Assembly (NCBI RefSeq): GCF_040499845.1
Contig: NZ_CP159342.1
Span: 806,001-870,000 of the forward strand
Length of the DNA: 64,000 nt
Source of the DNA: Micromonospora sp. CCTCC AA 2012012
GTDB lineage: Bacteria > Actinomycetota > Actinomycetes > Mycobacteriales > Micromonosporaceae
Direction of reading: 5' to 3'
The translations under genes and the position numbers were made by a program. The notes under the pieces were generated by a model, which was given only the letters and a program-made list of their open reading frames with translations, did no database searches and had not been told where the DNA came from. The stretch's first letter is position 1. Every line of letters begins with the position of its first letter. Positions 8,332 to 16,719 of this stretch are shown in pieces.

Positions 8332-11238
8332 ATGAGACTCCTGGCAAGACGTCGCCGTACGGCGATGCTCGCCGCCACCACCCTCGCCATCGGCGGGATC
8401 GCCCTGCCGGCCGGTGCCGCGCAGGCCGCCCCCGCCTGCGACGTGGTGTACGCGACGAACGACTGGGGCGGCGGCTTCACCGCCAACGTCACCGTCAAGA
8501 ACCTGGGCGACGCCGTGAACGCCTGGACCCTGAAGTTCACCTTCCCCAACAGCACCCAGCGGCTCACCCAGGGCTGGTCGGCCAAGTGGAGCCAGTCCGG
8601 CAGCGAGGTGACCGCCACCAACGAGTCGTGGAACGGCAGCCTCGGCACCGGCGCCTCCACCACGATCGGCTTCAACGGCGCCTACACCGGCAGCAACCCG
8701 AAGCCCACCGGGTTCACCCTCAACGGCGTGGCGTGCAACGGCACCCCGGCCAACCAGCCGCCGACGGTCTCCCTCGGCCTGCCGACCGGCCCGTTCCAGG
8801 CGCCGGCCGACGTGCCGCTGACGGCCACCGCCAGCGACCCGGACGGGACCATCAGCAAGGTCGAGTTCTACCGCAACGGCCTGCTGGTCAACACCGACAC
8901 CACCGCGCCGTACGCCTACACCCTGCAGGGCCTGCCCGCCGGCAGCTACACCGTGCAGGCGAAGGCGTACGACAACGCCAACGGCGTGGCGGGGGACGAG
9001 AAGTCCTTCACCGTCAACCCGGCCTCCGGTCCGGTGCTGGTGGCCACCCCGTCGTCGGTCAGCGTGGCCGAGGGCGGCAGCTCGTCGGTCAACCTGAAGC
9101 TCAGCGCCGCGCCGACGGCCAACGTACCGGTGACGCTCACCCGCACCGGTGACACCGACATCACCGTCTCGCCGGCCTCGGTGACGCTCACCCCGACCAA
9201 CTGGAACACCGGGGTCACCGTCACGGTCGCCGCCGCCGAGGACGCCGACACCCTGGGCGGCACCGCCACCATCACCGCCTCGGCCACCGGCGTCGCCCCG
9301 CTCGCGATCACCGCCACGGAGATCGACAACGACACCCCGGGCGGGGACAACGCGTACATCAAGAAGTTCCTCGACCAGTACGGCAAGATCAAGAACTCGG
9401 GGTACTTCAGCCCCGAGGGCGTGCCGTACCACTCGGTCGAGACGCTGATCGTCGAGGCCCCCGACCACGGCCACGAGACCACCTCGGAGGCGTTCAGCTT
9501 CTGGCTCTGGCTGGAGGCCCAGTACGGCCGGGTCACCCAGAACTGGGGCCCGTTCAACAACGCCTGGACGGTGATGGAGAAGTACATCATCCCGTCGCAC
9601 GCCGACCAGCCCACCGCCGGCGCCCCGGGCACCGCCCAGTACGCCGCCGAGCACAACCTGCCCAGCCAGTACCCGTCGGCCCTGGAGCCGTCGGTGCCGG
9701 TCGGCCAGGACCCGCTGCGCGCCGAGCTCCAGTCCACCTACGGCACCGGCGACATCTACGGCATGCACTGGCTGATGGACGTCGACAACACGTACGGCTT
9801 CGGCCACTGCGGCGACGGCACCACCAAGCCGGCGTACATCAACACCTTCCAGCGCGGCACCCAGGAGTCGGTGTGGGAGACCGTGCCGCAGCCGTCCTGC
9901 GACACGTTCAAGCACGGCGGCCAGTACGGCTACCTCGACCTGTTCGTCAAGGAGTCCAACGCCCCGGCCAAGCAGTGGAAGTACACCGACGCGCCGGACG
10001 CCGACGCCCGCGCCGTGCAGGCCGCGTACTGGGCGCTGACCTGGGCCAAGGCGCAGGGCAAGGAGGCCGACGTCGCGGCGACCGTGGCCAAGGCCGCCAA
10101 GATGGGTGACTACCTGCGGTACGCGATGTTCGACAAGTACTTCAAGAAGATCGGCAACTGCGTCGGGCCGACCACCTGCCCGGCCGGCAGCGGCAAGGAC
10201 TCGGCGCACTACCTGATGTCCTGGTACTACGCCTGGGGTGGCGCGTACGACCCGCAGCAGAACTGGTCGTGGCGGATCGGCTCCAGCCACAACCACTTCG
10301 GTTACCAGAACCCGCTCGCGGCCTGGGCGCTGACCAACGTGCCGGAACTCAAGCCCAAGTCGCCGACCGCGGTCGCCGACTGGCAGAAGAGCTTCGACCG
10401 GCAGCTGGAGTTCTACACCTGGCTCCAGTCCGCCGAGGGCGGCATCGCCGGTGGCGCCACCAACAGCTGGGACGGCGCGTACGCCCAGCCGCCGGCCGGC
10501 ACCGCCACCTTCTACGGCATGTACTACGACGTCGACCCGGTCTACAACGACCCGCCGTCGAACCAGTGGTTCGGCATGCAGGCCTGGTCGATGCAGCGGA
10601 TCGCCGAGCTGTACCTGCAGACCGGCAACGCGAAGGCCAAGGCGCTGCTGGACAAGTGGGTGCCGTGGGCGATCGCCAACACCACCGTCGGCGCCAACTG
10701 GTCCATTCCGTCGGACATGAAGTGGACCGGCCAGCCCAACAACTGGAACCCGACCAGCCCGCAGGCCAACACCAACCTGCACGTCGAGGTCACGGTGAAG
10801 GGCCAGGACGTCGGCGTCGCCGCCGCCTACGCCCGGACCCTGATCGCGTACGCCGCCAAATCCGGCAACGTGGCGGCCAAGGACACCGCCAAGGGCCTGC
10901 TGGACGCGCTCTCCGCGGCCAGCGACGCCAAGGGCGTGTCGACCACCGAGAAGCGCGGCGACTACAAGCGCTTCGACGACGTCTACAACGCCGCCGACGG
11001 CCAGGGCCTCTACGTCCCGGCCGGCTGGACCGGGAAGATGCCGAACGGTGACGCCATCGCCGCCGGCAAGAGCTTCCTGGACATCCGGTCCTTCTACAAG
11101 AACGACCCGGACTGGCCGAAGGTGGACGCCTACCTGAAGGGCGGCCCGGAGCCGGCCTTCAACTACCACCGGTTCTGGGCCCAGGCCGACGTCGCCATGG
11201 CGTACGCCGACTACGGCAACCTCTTCCCCAACGGCTGA
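8332..11238 (+). CDS. Secreted GH48 cellobiohydrolase with N-terminal CBM2
   Basis: Processive reducing-end cellobiohydrolase releasing cellobiose from crystalline cellulose; secreted. Start ATG 8332 has GAGGAG just upstream and begins an arginine-rich signal peptide ending near AQA-APACDVVY (about residue 33). Domains of the 968-residue protein: CBM2 (about 34-142; aromatic residues in DWGGGFTANVTV, GWSAKW and SWNGSLG), a bacterial Ig-like domain (about 146-235), a Calx-beta-like segment (about 238-335), then GH48 (about 342-967). The general acid region HETTSEAFSFWLWLEAQYG is intact. There is no dockerin, so this is a free non-cellulosomal enzyme. Two CebR-type boxes upstream indicate cellobiose-controlled repression together with the neighbouring GH1. 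A strong hairpin follows the stop codon. Confidence 0.95.
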   Translation: MRLLARRRRTAMLAATTLAIGGIALPAGAAQAAPACDVVYATNDWGGGFTANVTVKNLGDAVNAWTLKFTFPNSTQRLTQGWSAKWSQSGSEVTATNESWNGSLGTGASTTIGFNGAYTGSNPKPTGFTLNGVACNGTPANQPPTVSLGLPTGPFQAPADVPLTATASDPDGTISKVEFYRNGLLVNTDTTAPYAYTLQGLPAGSYTVQAKAYDNANGVAGDEKSFTVNPASGPVLVATPSSVSVAEGGSSSVNLKLSAAPTANVPVTLTRTGDTDITVSPASVTLTPTNWNTGVTVTVAAAEDADTLGGTATITASATGVAPLAITATEIDNDTPGGDNAYIKKFLDQYGKIKNSGYFSPEGVPYHSVETLIVEAPDHGHETTSEAFSFWLWLEAQYGRVTQNWGPFNNAWTVMEKYIIPSHADQPTAGAPGTAQYAAEHNLPSQYPSALEPSVPVGQDPLRAELQSTYGTGDIYGMHWLMDVDNTYGFGHCGDGTTKPAYINTFQRGTQESVWETVPQPSCDTFKHGGQYGYLDLFVKESNAPAKQWKYTDAPDADARAVQAAYWALTWAKAQGKEADVAATVAKAAKMGDYLRYAMFDKYFKKIGNCVGPTTCPAGSGKDSAHYLMSWYYAWGGAYDPQQNWSWRIGSSHNHFGYQNPLAAWALTNVPELKPKSPTAVADWQKSFDRQLEFYTWLQSAEGGIAGGATNSWDGAYAQPPAGTATFYGMYYDVDPVYNDPPSNQWFGMQAWSMQRIAELYLQTGNAKAKALLDKWVPWAIANTTVGANWSIPSDMKWTGQPNNWNPTSPQANTNLHVEVTVKGQDVGVAAAYARTLIAYAAKSGNVAAKDTAKGLLDALSAASDAKGVSTTEKRGDYKRFDDVYNAADGQGLYVPAGWTGKMPNGDAIAAGKSFLDIRSFYKNDPDWPKVDAYLKGGPEPAFNYHRFWAQADVAMAYADYGNLFPNG

Positions 11239-11248
11239 GGCGACTCCT

Positions 11249-11278
11249 CCGGACGGGCGGGTGCCCCCGCCCGTCCGG
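11249..11278 (+). terminator. Intrinsic terminator of the GH48 gene
   Basis: A perfect 13-bp stem, CCGGACGGGCGGG with CCCGCCCGTCCGG, and a 4-nt loop starts 10 nt after the GH48 stop codon. Confidence 0.85.
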
Positions 11279-11323
11279 GAGGCCGACCGGGCCTGGGGGA
11301 ACGGAGGAGCCCGGTCGGTGGAC

Positions 11324-11390
11324 GGCCTGACGCCCACGGTCAGGCCGGGTGGACCGGCCGTTCCGGCCGACGCAGCGGAACGGTCGGTCC
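11324..11390. other. Two further hairpins downstream of GH48
   Basis: GGCCTGAC (11324-11331) pairs with GTCAGGCC (11339-11346). GGACCGGCCGTTCCG (11351-11365) pairs with CGGAACGGTCGGTCC (11376-11390) with a single G-U mismatch. With the hairpins at 11249 and 11492 this makes four stem-loops in under 300 bp, more than termination needs. No ORF here looks coding. Confidence 0.6.
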
Positions 11391-11491
11391 ACCACCGAAG
11401 TCCAGAATCGAGCGCGGCGCGAAAAAGCCGGGAAAATTTGGCCCGCCACGGGATCACACGTGGGGCGCGGACGGAGTAACGTCATTCACCG

Positions 11492-11521
11492 GAGAGGCCG
11501 CTCCCCCCGTGGCGGCCTCTC
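11492..11521. terminator. Hairpin at the 3' end of the DUF3159 gene
   Basis: GAGAGGCCGC (11492-11501) pairs with GCGGCCTCTC (11512-11521). It ends 2 nt from the stop codon of the minus-strand DUF3159 gene and can act as its terminator. Confidence 0.7.
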
Positions 11522-11523
11522 TC

Positions 11524-12213
11524 CTAATTTCCCGGTCCGCCGTCCGATCCGCCGGGCACGACCGGATGCCGCAGCCCCGGATGCCCGGCCGGCAGTGACC
11601 GTCGGATGACCAGCCAGCTCACCGCCAGGGCCGCCGCCACCAGCGGCCAGGTGAGCGCCACCCGAGCCACCACCAGCGGGACGACCTGCCCGGCCAGCCA
11701 GAGCGGCAGGAAGACCGCCACCCGCAGCAGATAGGTCGCCGCCCACACCCAGCTGCCCCGGGCGTACGCGCGCCGCAGCGCCGGGTCGCGCCGCCAGCGG
11801 CCCCGCTGCCCGAGCGCCGTGCCGACGACCACCCCGAGCAGTGGCCAGCGCACCACGATGCTGACGATCCAGGCCAGCGCGCTCGCCGCGTTCGACACCA
11901 GTTGCAGCAGGAAGAAGTCGCCGGCCCGGCCGGTGCGCAGGGCGACCAGCGCGGCCACGCAGACCGCGAGGAGGCCGAGCAGCACCGAGCGCGGCCGGTC
12001 CCCGCGCCGCAGCCGCCAGCCGGCGACCGCCGCGCCGGTCAGCACCGCCGCCACCACCCCGCCCCAGAGCCCGGCGGCGAGCCAGCCGACGGCGAACGCC
12101 ACCGGCGGCACGGTCGCGTCGACGGCCCCACGTCTCCCGCCGAGCAGGTCCGCCAGGGACTCCGTGGTCGACTGGTCGGCGGGCGGTGTCCGTTCTGGTG
12201 CGGTGCCGGTCAC
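11524..12213 (-). CDS. DUF3159 membrane protein
   Basis: A 229-residue integral membrane protein of the DUF3159 family, found across Actinobacteria with unknown function. After a short cytosolic N-terminus ([21 protein letters not shown]) there are about five to six hydrophobic segments, including AVGWLAAGLWGGVVAAVLTG, SVLLGLLAVCVAALVAL, SALAWIVSIVVRWPLLGVVVG and VALTWPLVAAALAVSWLVI. The LLGGRRGAVDATVPP start is the family's recognisable signature. It has no operon partners: a palindromic repeat and a broken alginate lyase gene lie upstream, and GH48 is convergent. Start ATG 12213 has no strong ribosome site but is the only start that keeps the conserved N-terminus. Confidence 0.88.
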   Translation of the reverse strand: MTGTAPERTPPADQSTTESLADLLGGRRGAVDATVPPVAFAVGWLAAGLWGGVVAAVLTGAAVAGWRLRRGDRPRSVLLGLLAVCVAALVALRTGRAGDFFLLQLVSNAASALAWIVSIVVRWPLLGVVVGTALGQRGRWRRDPALRRAYARGSWVWAATYLLRVAVFLPLWLAGQVVPLVVARVALTWPLVAAALAVSWLVIRRSLPAGHPGLRHPVVPGGSDGGPGN

Positions 12214-12405
12214 GTCGCCTCCTGCCGATCCGGGAGTGGTCCCGGCTGCACGCTACCGAGCGGCGGCACCGTCGCGGCCGACCGACACCGCCCGCCTCCG
12301 GCCCGGGGTCGGCCGTCCGCTCTCCCTCCGCCGCGACGCGGATCAGCGGAGCCCCCCCCCGGAACGCCGGTCGGGCCGCTCCCGGTCTCCCACGGCCCTC
12401 CGCTT

Positions 12406-12479
12406 CCCTTTGCTCTGCAGCCACCGACGCAGCAGGCGACGCATGGTGCCTGCTGCGTGGATGGCTGCAGAGCAAAGGG
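12406..12479. repeat. 74-bp nested palindrome (REP-like element)
   Basis: Outer arms CCCTTTGCTCTGCAGCCA (12406-12423) and its exact reverse complement (12462-12479) enclose inner arms CGCAGCAGGC (12428-12437) and GCCTGCTGCG (12448-12457) around a 10-nt loop; only the 4-nt CCGA/TGGA pair breaks the symmetry. It is extragenic. The form resembles short mobile palindromes (REP/MITE-like) dispersed in actinobacterial genomes; only one copy is in this window. Confidence 0.85.
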
Positions 12480-12527
12480 TCCACAGCGGGGTGCCCGGGC
12501 CGGGCCGATCGGGTCGATCGGCTCGGC

Positions 12528-13673
12528 TCAGGAGTGGGTGACCGAGAGCGCGTAGATCAGCGTCTGGCCGTAGTTGGTCTCGCTGCACGGCGAGGAGTTG
12601 GTGCAGTTCGCCTGGGTGTACGCGCCGGCCTTGAAGTAGGCCCCGGAGAAGCTACGGGTGATGGTCGCCTGGAGTACGTCGTTGTAGTAGACCTTGACCT
12701 GCCCGCCGCTGACCACGAATTTGCCCCGGTAGCGGGTGCCCAGCTGGTAGCTGCTGGTGACCAGCTTGTAGTGGGCGTTGTCGCCGTTGGTGACGTAGAG
12801 GTCCGTGCCCTCCAGCCGGAACACCGTGATGTCGTCGTTGGCGTCGTGGATCTGCGCGCCGACCAGGTGCGGCTTGGTCGCCGGCAGGGCGGTGAACGCC
12901 TCCTCGAACGTCATCGTGTGGGTGCCGGAGGTGGAGGACCAACTCGCGTTACTGGCGCCGTTGGCGGTCATCTCGCGCAGCTCGGAGCGGGGGTAGCCGG
13001 AGCCGCTGGTGGTGGTGCCGTTGACCGGCGCCCGGAACTGCACGGCCGCGCAGGAGGCCGCGGTGACGAACCAGGGGGAGGAGCGGAAGCCGTCCAGCGT
13101 GGGCTGGGTGATCTCGTCCGGGTCCTCAGCCGGCCCGGTGGGCAGGGTGATCTTCCAGTTGGTCAGGTTCAGCACGTCGGCGGGGACGGCGCAGCCGCCG
13201 CCGTCCGCCCCGTAGACCCGGGTCTCGGTGATGCTGGTCCAGTCGTTGACCGTGTTGCCGTAGCCGACCACCCGCACGTACCGGGCCGTGCGGTCGGTGA
13301 AGTCGTAGGTCTCCAGTTGGAGGCTGGTGCCGCTGCTGTTGCGCTGGCCCACCACGGTGGTCCAGGAGGCGGCGTCGGGCGAGGTCTGCACGGCGAAGCT
13401 GCTGGTCCGTTCGTTGCCCTTGTACCAGGCCAGGGCGATCGAGCCGACCGTGGTGCTGGCGCCGAGGTCGTAGCGGATCCAGGAACCGGAGCCCTGGGCC
13501 GATCAGCGGGTGGCGAGATCACCGTCGAGGGTGTTCGCCGGGACGTTGCCGTCGTCCGAGCTGGCGATCACGCCGCCGACCGGCAGGCTGGTGGCGGCCG
13601 AGGCGGGAGGAGCGGCGGCCAGGCCGGCGGTGAGGAGCGCCAGCGGTACGGCGACTGCGAGGGTACGTCGCAT
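12528..13673 (-). pseudogene. Secreted F5/8C-PL7 alginate lyase interrupted by an in-frame TGA
   Basis: Would cleave alginate or a related polyuronate outside the cell. Read through one stop, the frame gives a signal peptide (MRRTLAVAVPLALLTAGLAAAPPASA, from ATG 13673 with GAAGGA upstream), an F5/8 type C carbohydrate-binding domain, and a PL7 catalytic domain carrying all three family motifs: RSELRE, QIH and YFKAGAYTQ. A TGA at 13503-13505 follows DLATR, where discoidin domains have Trp; the next codons (SAQGSGSWIRYDLG) continue in the same frame with no indel. One TGG-to-TGA change explains this. It may be a genuine nonsense mutation, a sequencing error, or rarely a readthrough site. A downstream ATG at 13391 would skip the signal peptide, so secretion is lost if the stop is real. 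Confidence 0.85.
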
Positions 13674-13856
13674 CGGTGTCCTTCGCGGAGAAGTTCCTGT
13701 ATGTGAGCCAGGTCGCACTGGCGTCGGGTGAACATAAGATCCGCCTTTGTCGCCGTCAATGCCTCGGAGGCAGAAAACATCCTGAGTGGCCGGTCAGTTC
13801 GGGAAGACGGCGGCCCGGCCCGAGCGGAACCGGTCGCACCCCGCTACGGTGTGCGG

Positions 13857-14738
13857 GTGCGGGAGACGGCAAGGGGTTGGACGGCAGTCTGGTTGGTCGT
13901 ACTGGCCCTGGTCCAGACGGCTGCGTTCCTGGTGGTGTGGCGGTTCGCCCTGCACACCGAGCTGGGCCAGTGGCTCGACACGGTCGCGCTGACCGGCAAC
14001 CGGATCGGGCAGGACACCATCGACGGGCCGGTGAACACGATCCTCAACGCCATGTCGGTGGTGTCGTTGCTGGTGGCCACCGCCGTGATCGGCTTCATCG
14101 CGCTGATCCGGGGTCGCAAGGCCCTCGCGGTCACCGCCACGCTGCTGATCGCCGGTGCCAACGTCAGCACCCAGCTGCTCAAGTACGTCCTCACCCGGCC
14201 CGACTTCGGGGTGGACCCGGAACGCGCGGCGGCCGGCAACAGCCTGCCCAGTGGGCACACCGCCATCGCCGCCTCGGTCGCGGTGGCGCTGATCCTCGTC
14301 CTGCCCCGCAAGGTGCGGGTGCTCGGCGCCTTCCTCGGCGTGGCGTACGCGGCGGCGGCCGGCGTGGCCACCCTCTCCGCCGGCTGGCACCGGCCCAGCG
14401 ACGCCGTGGCGGCCTTCCTCGTGGTCGGGGTCTGGGCCGCGCTGGCCGGTCTGGTGCTCCTGGTCTTCCAGCGCGAGCGGGCCCAGTTCTCGTCGGCCGA
14501 CTCGCACCGGGTCGCGGTCGCCGTGCTGGCCGTCGGCGGCCTGCTCGCCGTGGTCGCCTGCGGGCTCGCCCTGACGTGGCTGCTCGGCTACCGCGACATC
14601 GCCGCGGCCGAACTCGGCCGCCGGCCCCTCTTCGTCGGGTACGCGGGCAGCGCGGCCGGCATCGTCGGGACGATGGCGCTGGTGGCCGCGCTGGTCCTCA
14701 CGTCGGTCCACCGCCTGGTGCCCCGCGTCAAGGGCTGA
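13857..14738 (+). CDS. PAP2-family membrane phosphatase
   Basis: Removes phosphate from a lipid or isoprenoid phosphate at the membrane. The three PAP2 motifs are visible: KYVLTRP (K-x6-RP form), SLPSGHT, and SAGWHRPSDA. Roughly six TM helices are present, with GYRDIAAAELGRRPL between the last two. The start is uncertain: the reading frame is open from ATG 13728, but homology-like sequence begins at VRETARGW. GTG 13857 lies 6 nt after a TACGGT hexamer (13845-13850), which fits a leaderless transcript; GTG 13851 is an alternative. It is convergent with the YbhB-type gene. Confidence 0.87.
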   Translation: MRETARGWTAVWLVVLALVQTAAFLVVWRFALHTELGQWLDTVALTGNRIGQDTIDGPVNTILNAMSVVSLLVATAVIGFIALIRGRKALAVTATLLIAGANVSTQLLKYVLTRPDFGVDPERAAAGNSLPSGHTAIAASVAVALILVLPRKVRVLGAFLGVAYAAAAGVATLSAGWHRPSDAVAAFLVVGVWAALAGLVLLVFQRERAQFSSADSHRVAVAVLAVGGLLAVVACGLALTWLLGYRDIAAAELGRRPLFVGYAGSAAGIVGTMALVAALVLTSVHRLVPRVKG

Positions 14739-14741
14739 GCA

Positions 14742-14786
14742 GCGGTGGCCGGTCGGGTCTGACCGGCGGTGGCCGGTCGGGTCTGA
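14742..14786. repeat. Two direct copies of a 21-bp sequence between convergent genes
   Basis: GCGGTGGCCGGTCGGGTCTGA occurs at 14742-14762 and again at 14766-14786. It fills the gap between the PAP2 and YbhB-type stop codons. Each copy contains GGCCGG; no clear stem was found. Confidence 0.8.
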
Positions 14787-15239
14787 TCAGCGGTAGTAGG
14801 TGCCGACCGTGGTGCCGCTGGCGATCTCCCGCTCCTTGAGCGCCCGGTGCACGTCGGCCGCCTGCGGGGTCTCCGGCAGCTCCAGCGGCCGGTCCAGCGC
14901 ATAGAGGCGGAAAAAGTAGCGGTGCGCCTCCTCGCCGCGCGGGGGCTGCGGCCCGCTCCAGCCCCGCTCGCCGAAGCTGTTCGGCCACTCCTGGCTGCCC
15001 GGCGGCGTGCTGCCCTCGGGGACCTCACCCGACTCGGGAGAGATGCCGGTGACCAACCAGTGCAGGAACGGTTCCCGGCCGGCGTCCGGGTCCTCGACGA
15101 GCAGGACCAGTTCCTCCGCCGAATCCGGTACGTCCGCCCACTGCAACGGCGGTGAGACGTTCCCGCCGTCCCGGGCGAAACGTCCGGGCAGCAGGTCGTG
15201 ATCGGTGAACGCGGTGCTGCGCAGCATGATGCCCGCCAT
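14787..15239 (-). CDS. YbhB/YbcL-family Raf-kinase-inhibitor-like protein
   Basis: A 150-residue PEBP-fold protein; bacterial members are cytosolic and of uncertain function. Family motifs are present: an anion-binding DPDAGREPFLHWLVTGI segment, GNVSPPLQW, and HRYFFRLYALD near the C-terminus. Start ATG 15239 (MAGIMLRSTAF) is preferred to the ORF's first ATG at 15368 because GAAAGGGGG lies just upstream and homologues begin here; the extra 43 residues upstream are low-complexity Pro/Ala/Gly. It is monocistronic, with a tandem-repeat array beyond its 5' side. Confidence 0.9.
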   Translation of the reverse strand: MAGIMLRSTAFTDHDLLPGRFARDGGNVSPPLQWADVPDSAEELVLLVEDPDAGREPFLHWLVTGISPESGEVPEGSTPPGSQEWPNSFGERGWSGPQPPRGEEAHRYFFRLYALDRPLELPETPQAADVHRALKEREIASGTTVGTYYR

Positions 15240-15500
15240 CTCGGCGCCCCCTTTCGTCGCCGGCCGCGTACCCGGTGCGCCGGCGAGGAAACGACCGGGG
15301 CCACCCAGCCGGACGGGCGAGGGCAGCGGAGGCGGCGCGAACGGCGCCATCGCGGAGACCAAGGGCATCAGTCGCGATATGACGCAGAGGCATAAATATG
15401 CCTAGGAGTCATATGGCTCCCCGGGCAAGGTGTGCCGCTGCGGCGGCCCGGTCAGGCCGGCTGGCCGACCAGGCCGGCGAGCTCAGGCACGCCGACACGG

Positions 15501-15700
15501 GCGACCGTGAGGCGTGCCGTGTACTGCCGTGTCACGCCGGGCGACCGTGAGGCGTGCCGTGTACTGCCGTGTCACGCCGGGCGACCGTGAGGCGTGCCTG
15601 CACTGCCGTGTCACGCCGGGCGACCGTGAGGCGTGCCGTGCGCTGCCGTGTCACGCCGGGTGGCCGTGAGGCGTGTCGTGCCGTGCCGTGCCGTGCCGAG
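15501..15700. repeat. Tandem array of a 40-bp unit (4 copies plus a degenerate fifth)
   Basis: Units at 15501-15540 and 15541-15580 are identical; 15581-15619 lacks one base, 15620-15659 has two changes, and from 15660 the unit decays into CCGTG repeats. Each unit holds GGCGTG and CACGCC 16 nt apart and so can fold into a small stem. The array lies in the roughly 480-bp gap between the YbhB-type and DUF1028 genes, which otherwise appears empty. Confidence 0.9.
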
Positions 15701-15722
15701 TAACCGTCGGCCGTGCGCAGGG

Positions 15723-16577
15723 TCAGTCGCCCGCGCGGGCGGTCGGGGCGGTGCGGCGCAGGTGGTCGAGGACGATCGGGTCGATCCGGCCGGGCACGAG
15801 CCGCTCCTCCAGGTTCTCCACGCCGGCCCAGGAGCCGAGCGCGTCGTCCAGCCCGGCGGTCCCGACCGGGTGGCCGGCGGTGCCCAGCAGCGCGGCGACC
15901 TCGTCGGCGAGCGGGCCGGTCAGGTCGAGCAGGGCGGCCGGATCCGGCTTGCCGAAGAGCAGGGTGTGCGTGGCGAGCAGCCGGCCCAGCTCGGTCACCG
16001 GGTCGGGATGGTCGTCCACCCGCAGGTCGACCAGGGTGTCACCGGTGCCGGCGTACCCGCCGTGCCGCTCCACCACCAGCAGGCCGGCGCTCTGCCGGCC
16101 CCGCCGGTCGCCGCCGGCCCGGTCACCGGCGTGCAGCGCGGCCAGCAGCCGCTGCGGGAACGGCAGCTCCCCGCCGCCCAGCCACGCGTCGCGGACCGCG
16201 TCGACGACCTGCGGGCCGGCCAGGATGTTGCCCTGCACCGCCCAGCCGTCGCCGGCCTGACCGCCGGCCCACGGGTGGCAGCGCGGCCCGGTCCAGGTCG
16301 CGCCGTCGCCGGTCGCCGCGACCACCCCGAGCTGCCGGTCGTCCCGGCCCGGGTCGGCGGCGACCAGACCGGCCACCACGTCGGCGGCGGCAACGCCGGT
16401 CCGCAGCAGCGCCAGCCCCTGCGACCGGTACGCCAGGTTGACGTGCGCCTGGGTCGCGACGGCGCCCACCTGTGCCTCGGCGGCCGGGACGAGCGCACCG
16501 GCGGCGAGGAACTTGCTGGCCACGGCGACACCGTGCAGGAGCCCGTCCGCTGACCGGGCGACGATCGAGAAGGTCAT
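15723..16577 (-). CDS. DUF1028-domain protein
   Basis: A 284-residue DUF1028 protein. The family has an Ntn-hydrolase-like fold with no settled reaction. The N-terminus MTFSIVARSADGLLHGVAVASKFLAAG and the later GWAVQGNILAGPQVVDA and GGYAGTGDTLVDLRVDDHPDPVTELGRLL are family hallmarks. The C-terminal 80 residues contain a second region of the type found in longer members. Upstream on the minus strand a TAGCAT hexamer lies exactly 6 nt before the ATG, so the mRNA is probably leaderless. No operon partner. Confidence 0.9.
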   Translation of the reverse strand: MTFSIVARSADGLLHGVAVASKFLAAGALVPAAEAQVGAVATQAHVNLAYRSQGLALLRTGVAAADVVAGLVAADPGRDDRQLGVVAATGDGATWTGPRCHPWAGGQAGDGWAVQGNILAGPQVVDAVRDAWLGGGELPFPQRLLAALHAGDRAGGDRRGRQSAGLLVVERHGGYAGTGDTLVDLRVDDHPDPVTELGRLLATHTLLFGKPDPAALLDLTGPLADEVAALLGTAGHPVGTAGLDDALGSWAGVENLEERLVPGRIDPIVLDHLRRTAPTARAGD

Positions 16578-16719
16578 TCGCGGATGCTAGTCCTGGGGTC
16601 GACCGGTCGGCACCCCCGGCGTGGCCCGGGGGTGTGGCCGGCGTGTCGGACCCCGCGTGGTGGCGGCGACGGGCCGGGACGGCGGGTCGACCGGGCCGGC
16701 GGGTCGATGGGGCCGGCGG

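Noticed and set aside
8134..11457. 1107-codon minus-strand frame opposite GH48
   Set aside because: Entirely antisense to a clear GH48 gene; Val/Gly/Arg-rich with no domain.
12186..13706. 506-codon plus-strand frame opposite the alginate lyase gene
   Set aside because: Antisense to a domain-bearing (though broken) gene; no domain of its own.
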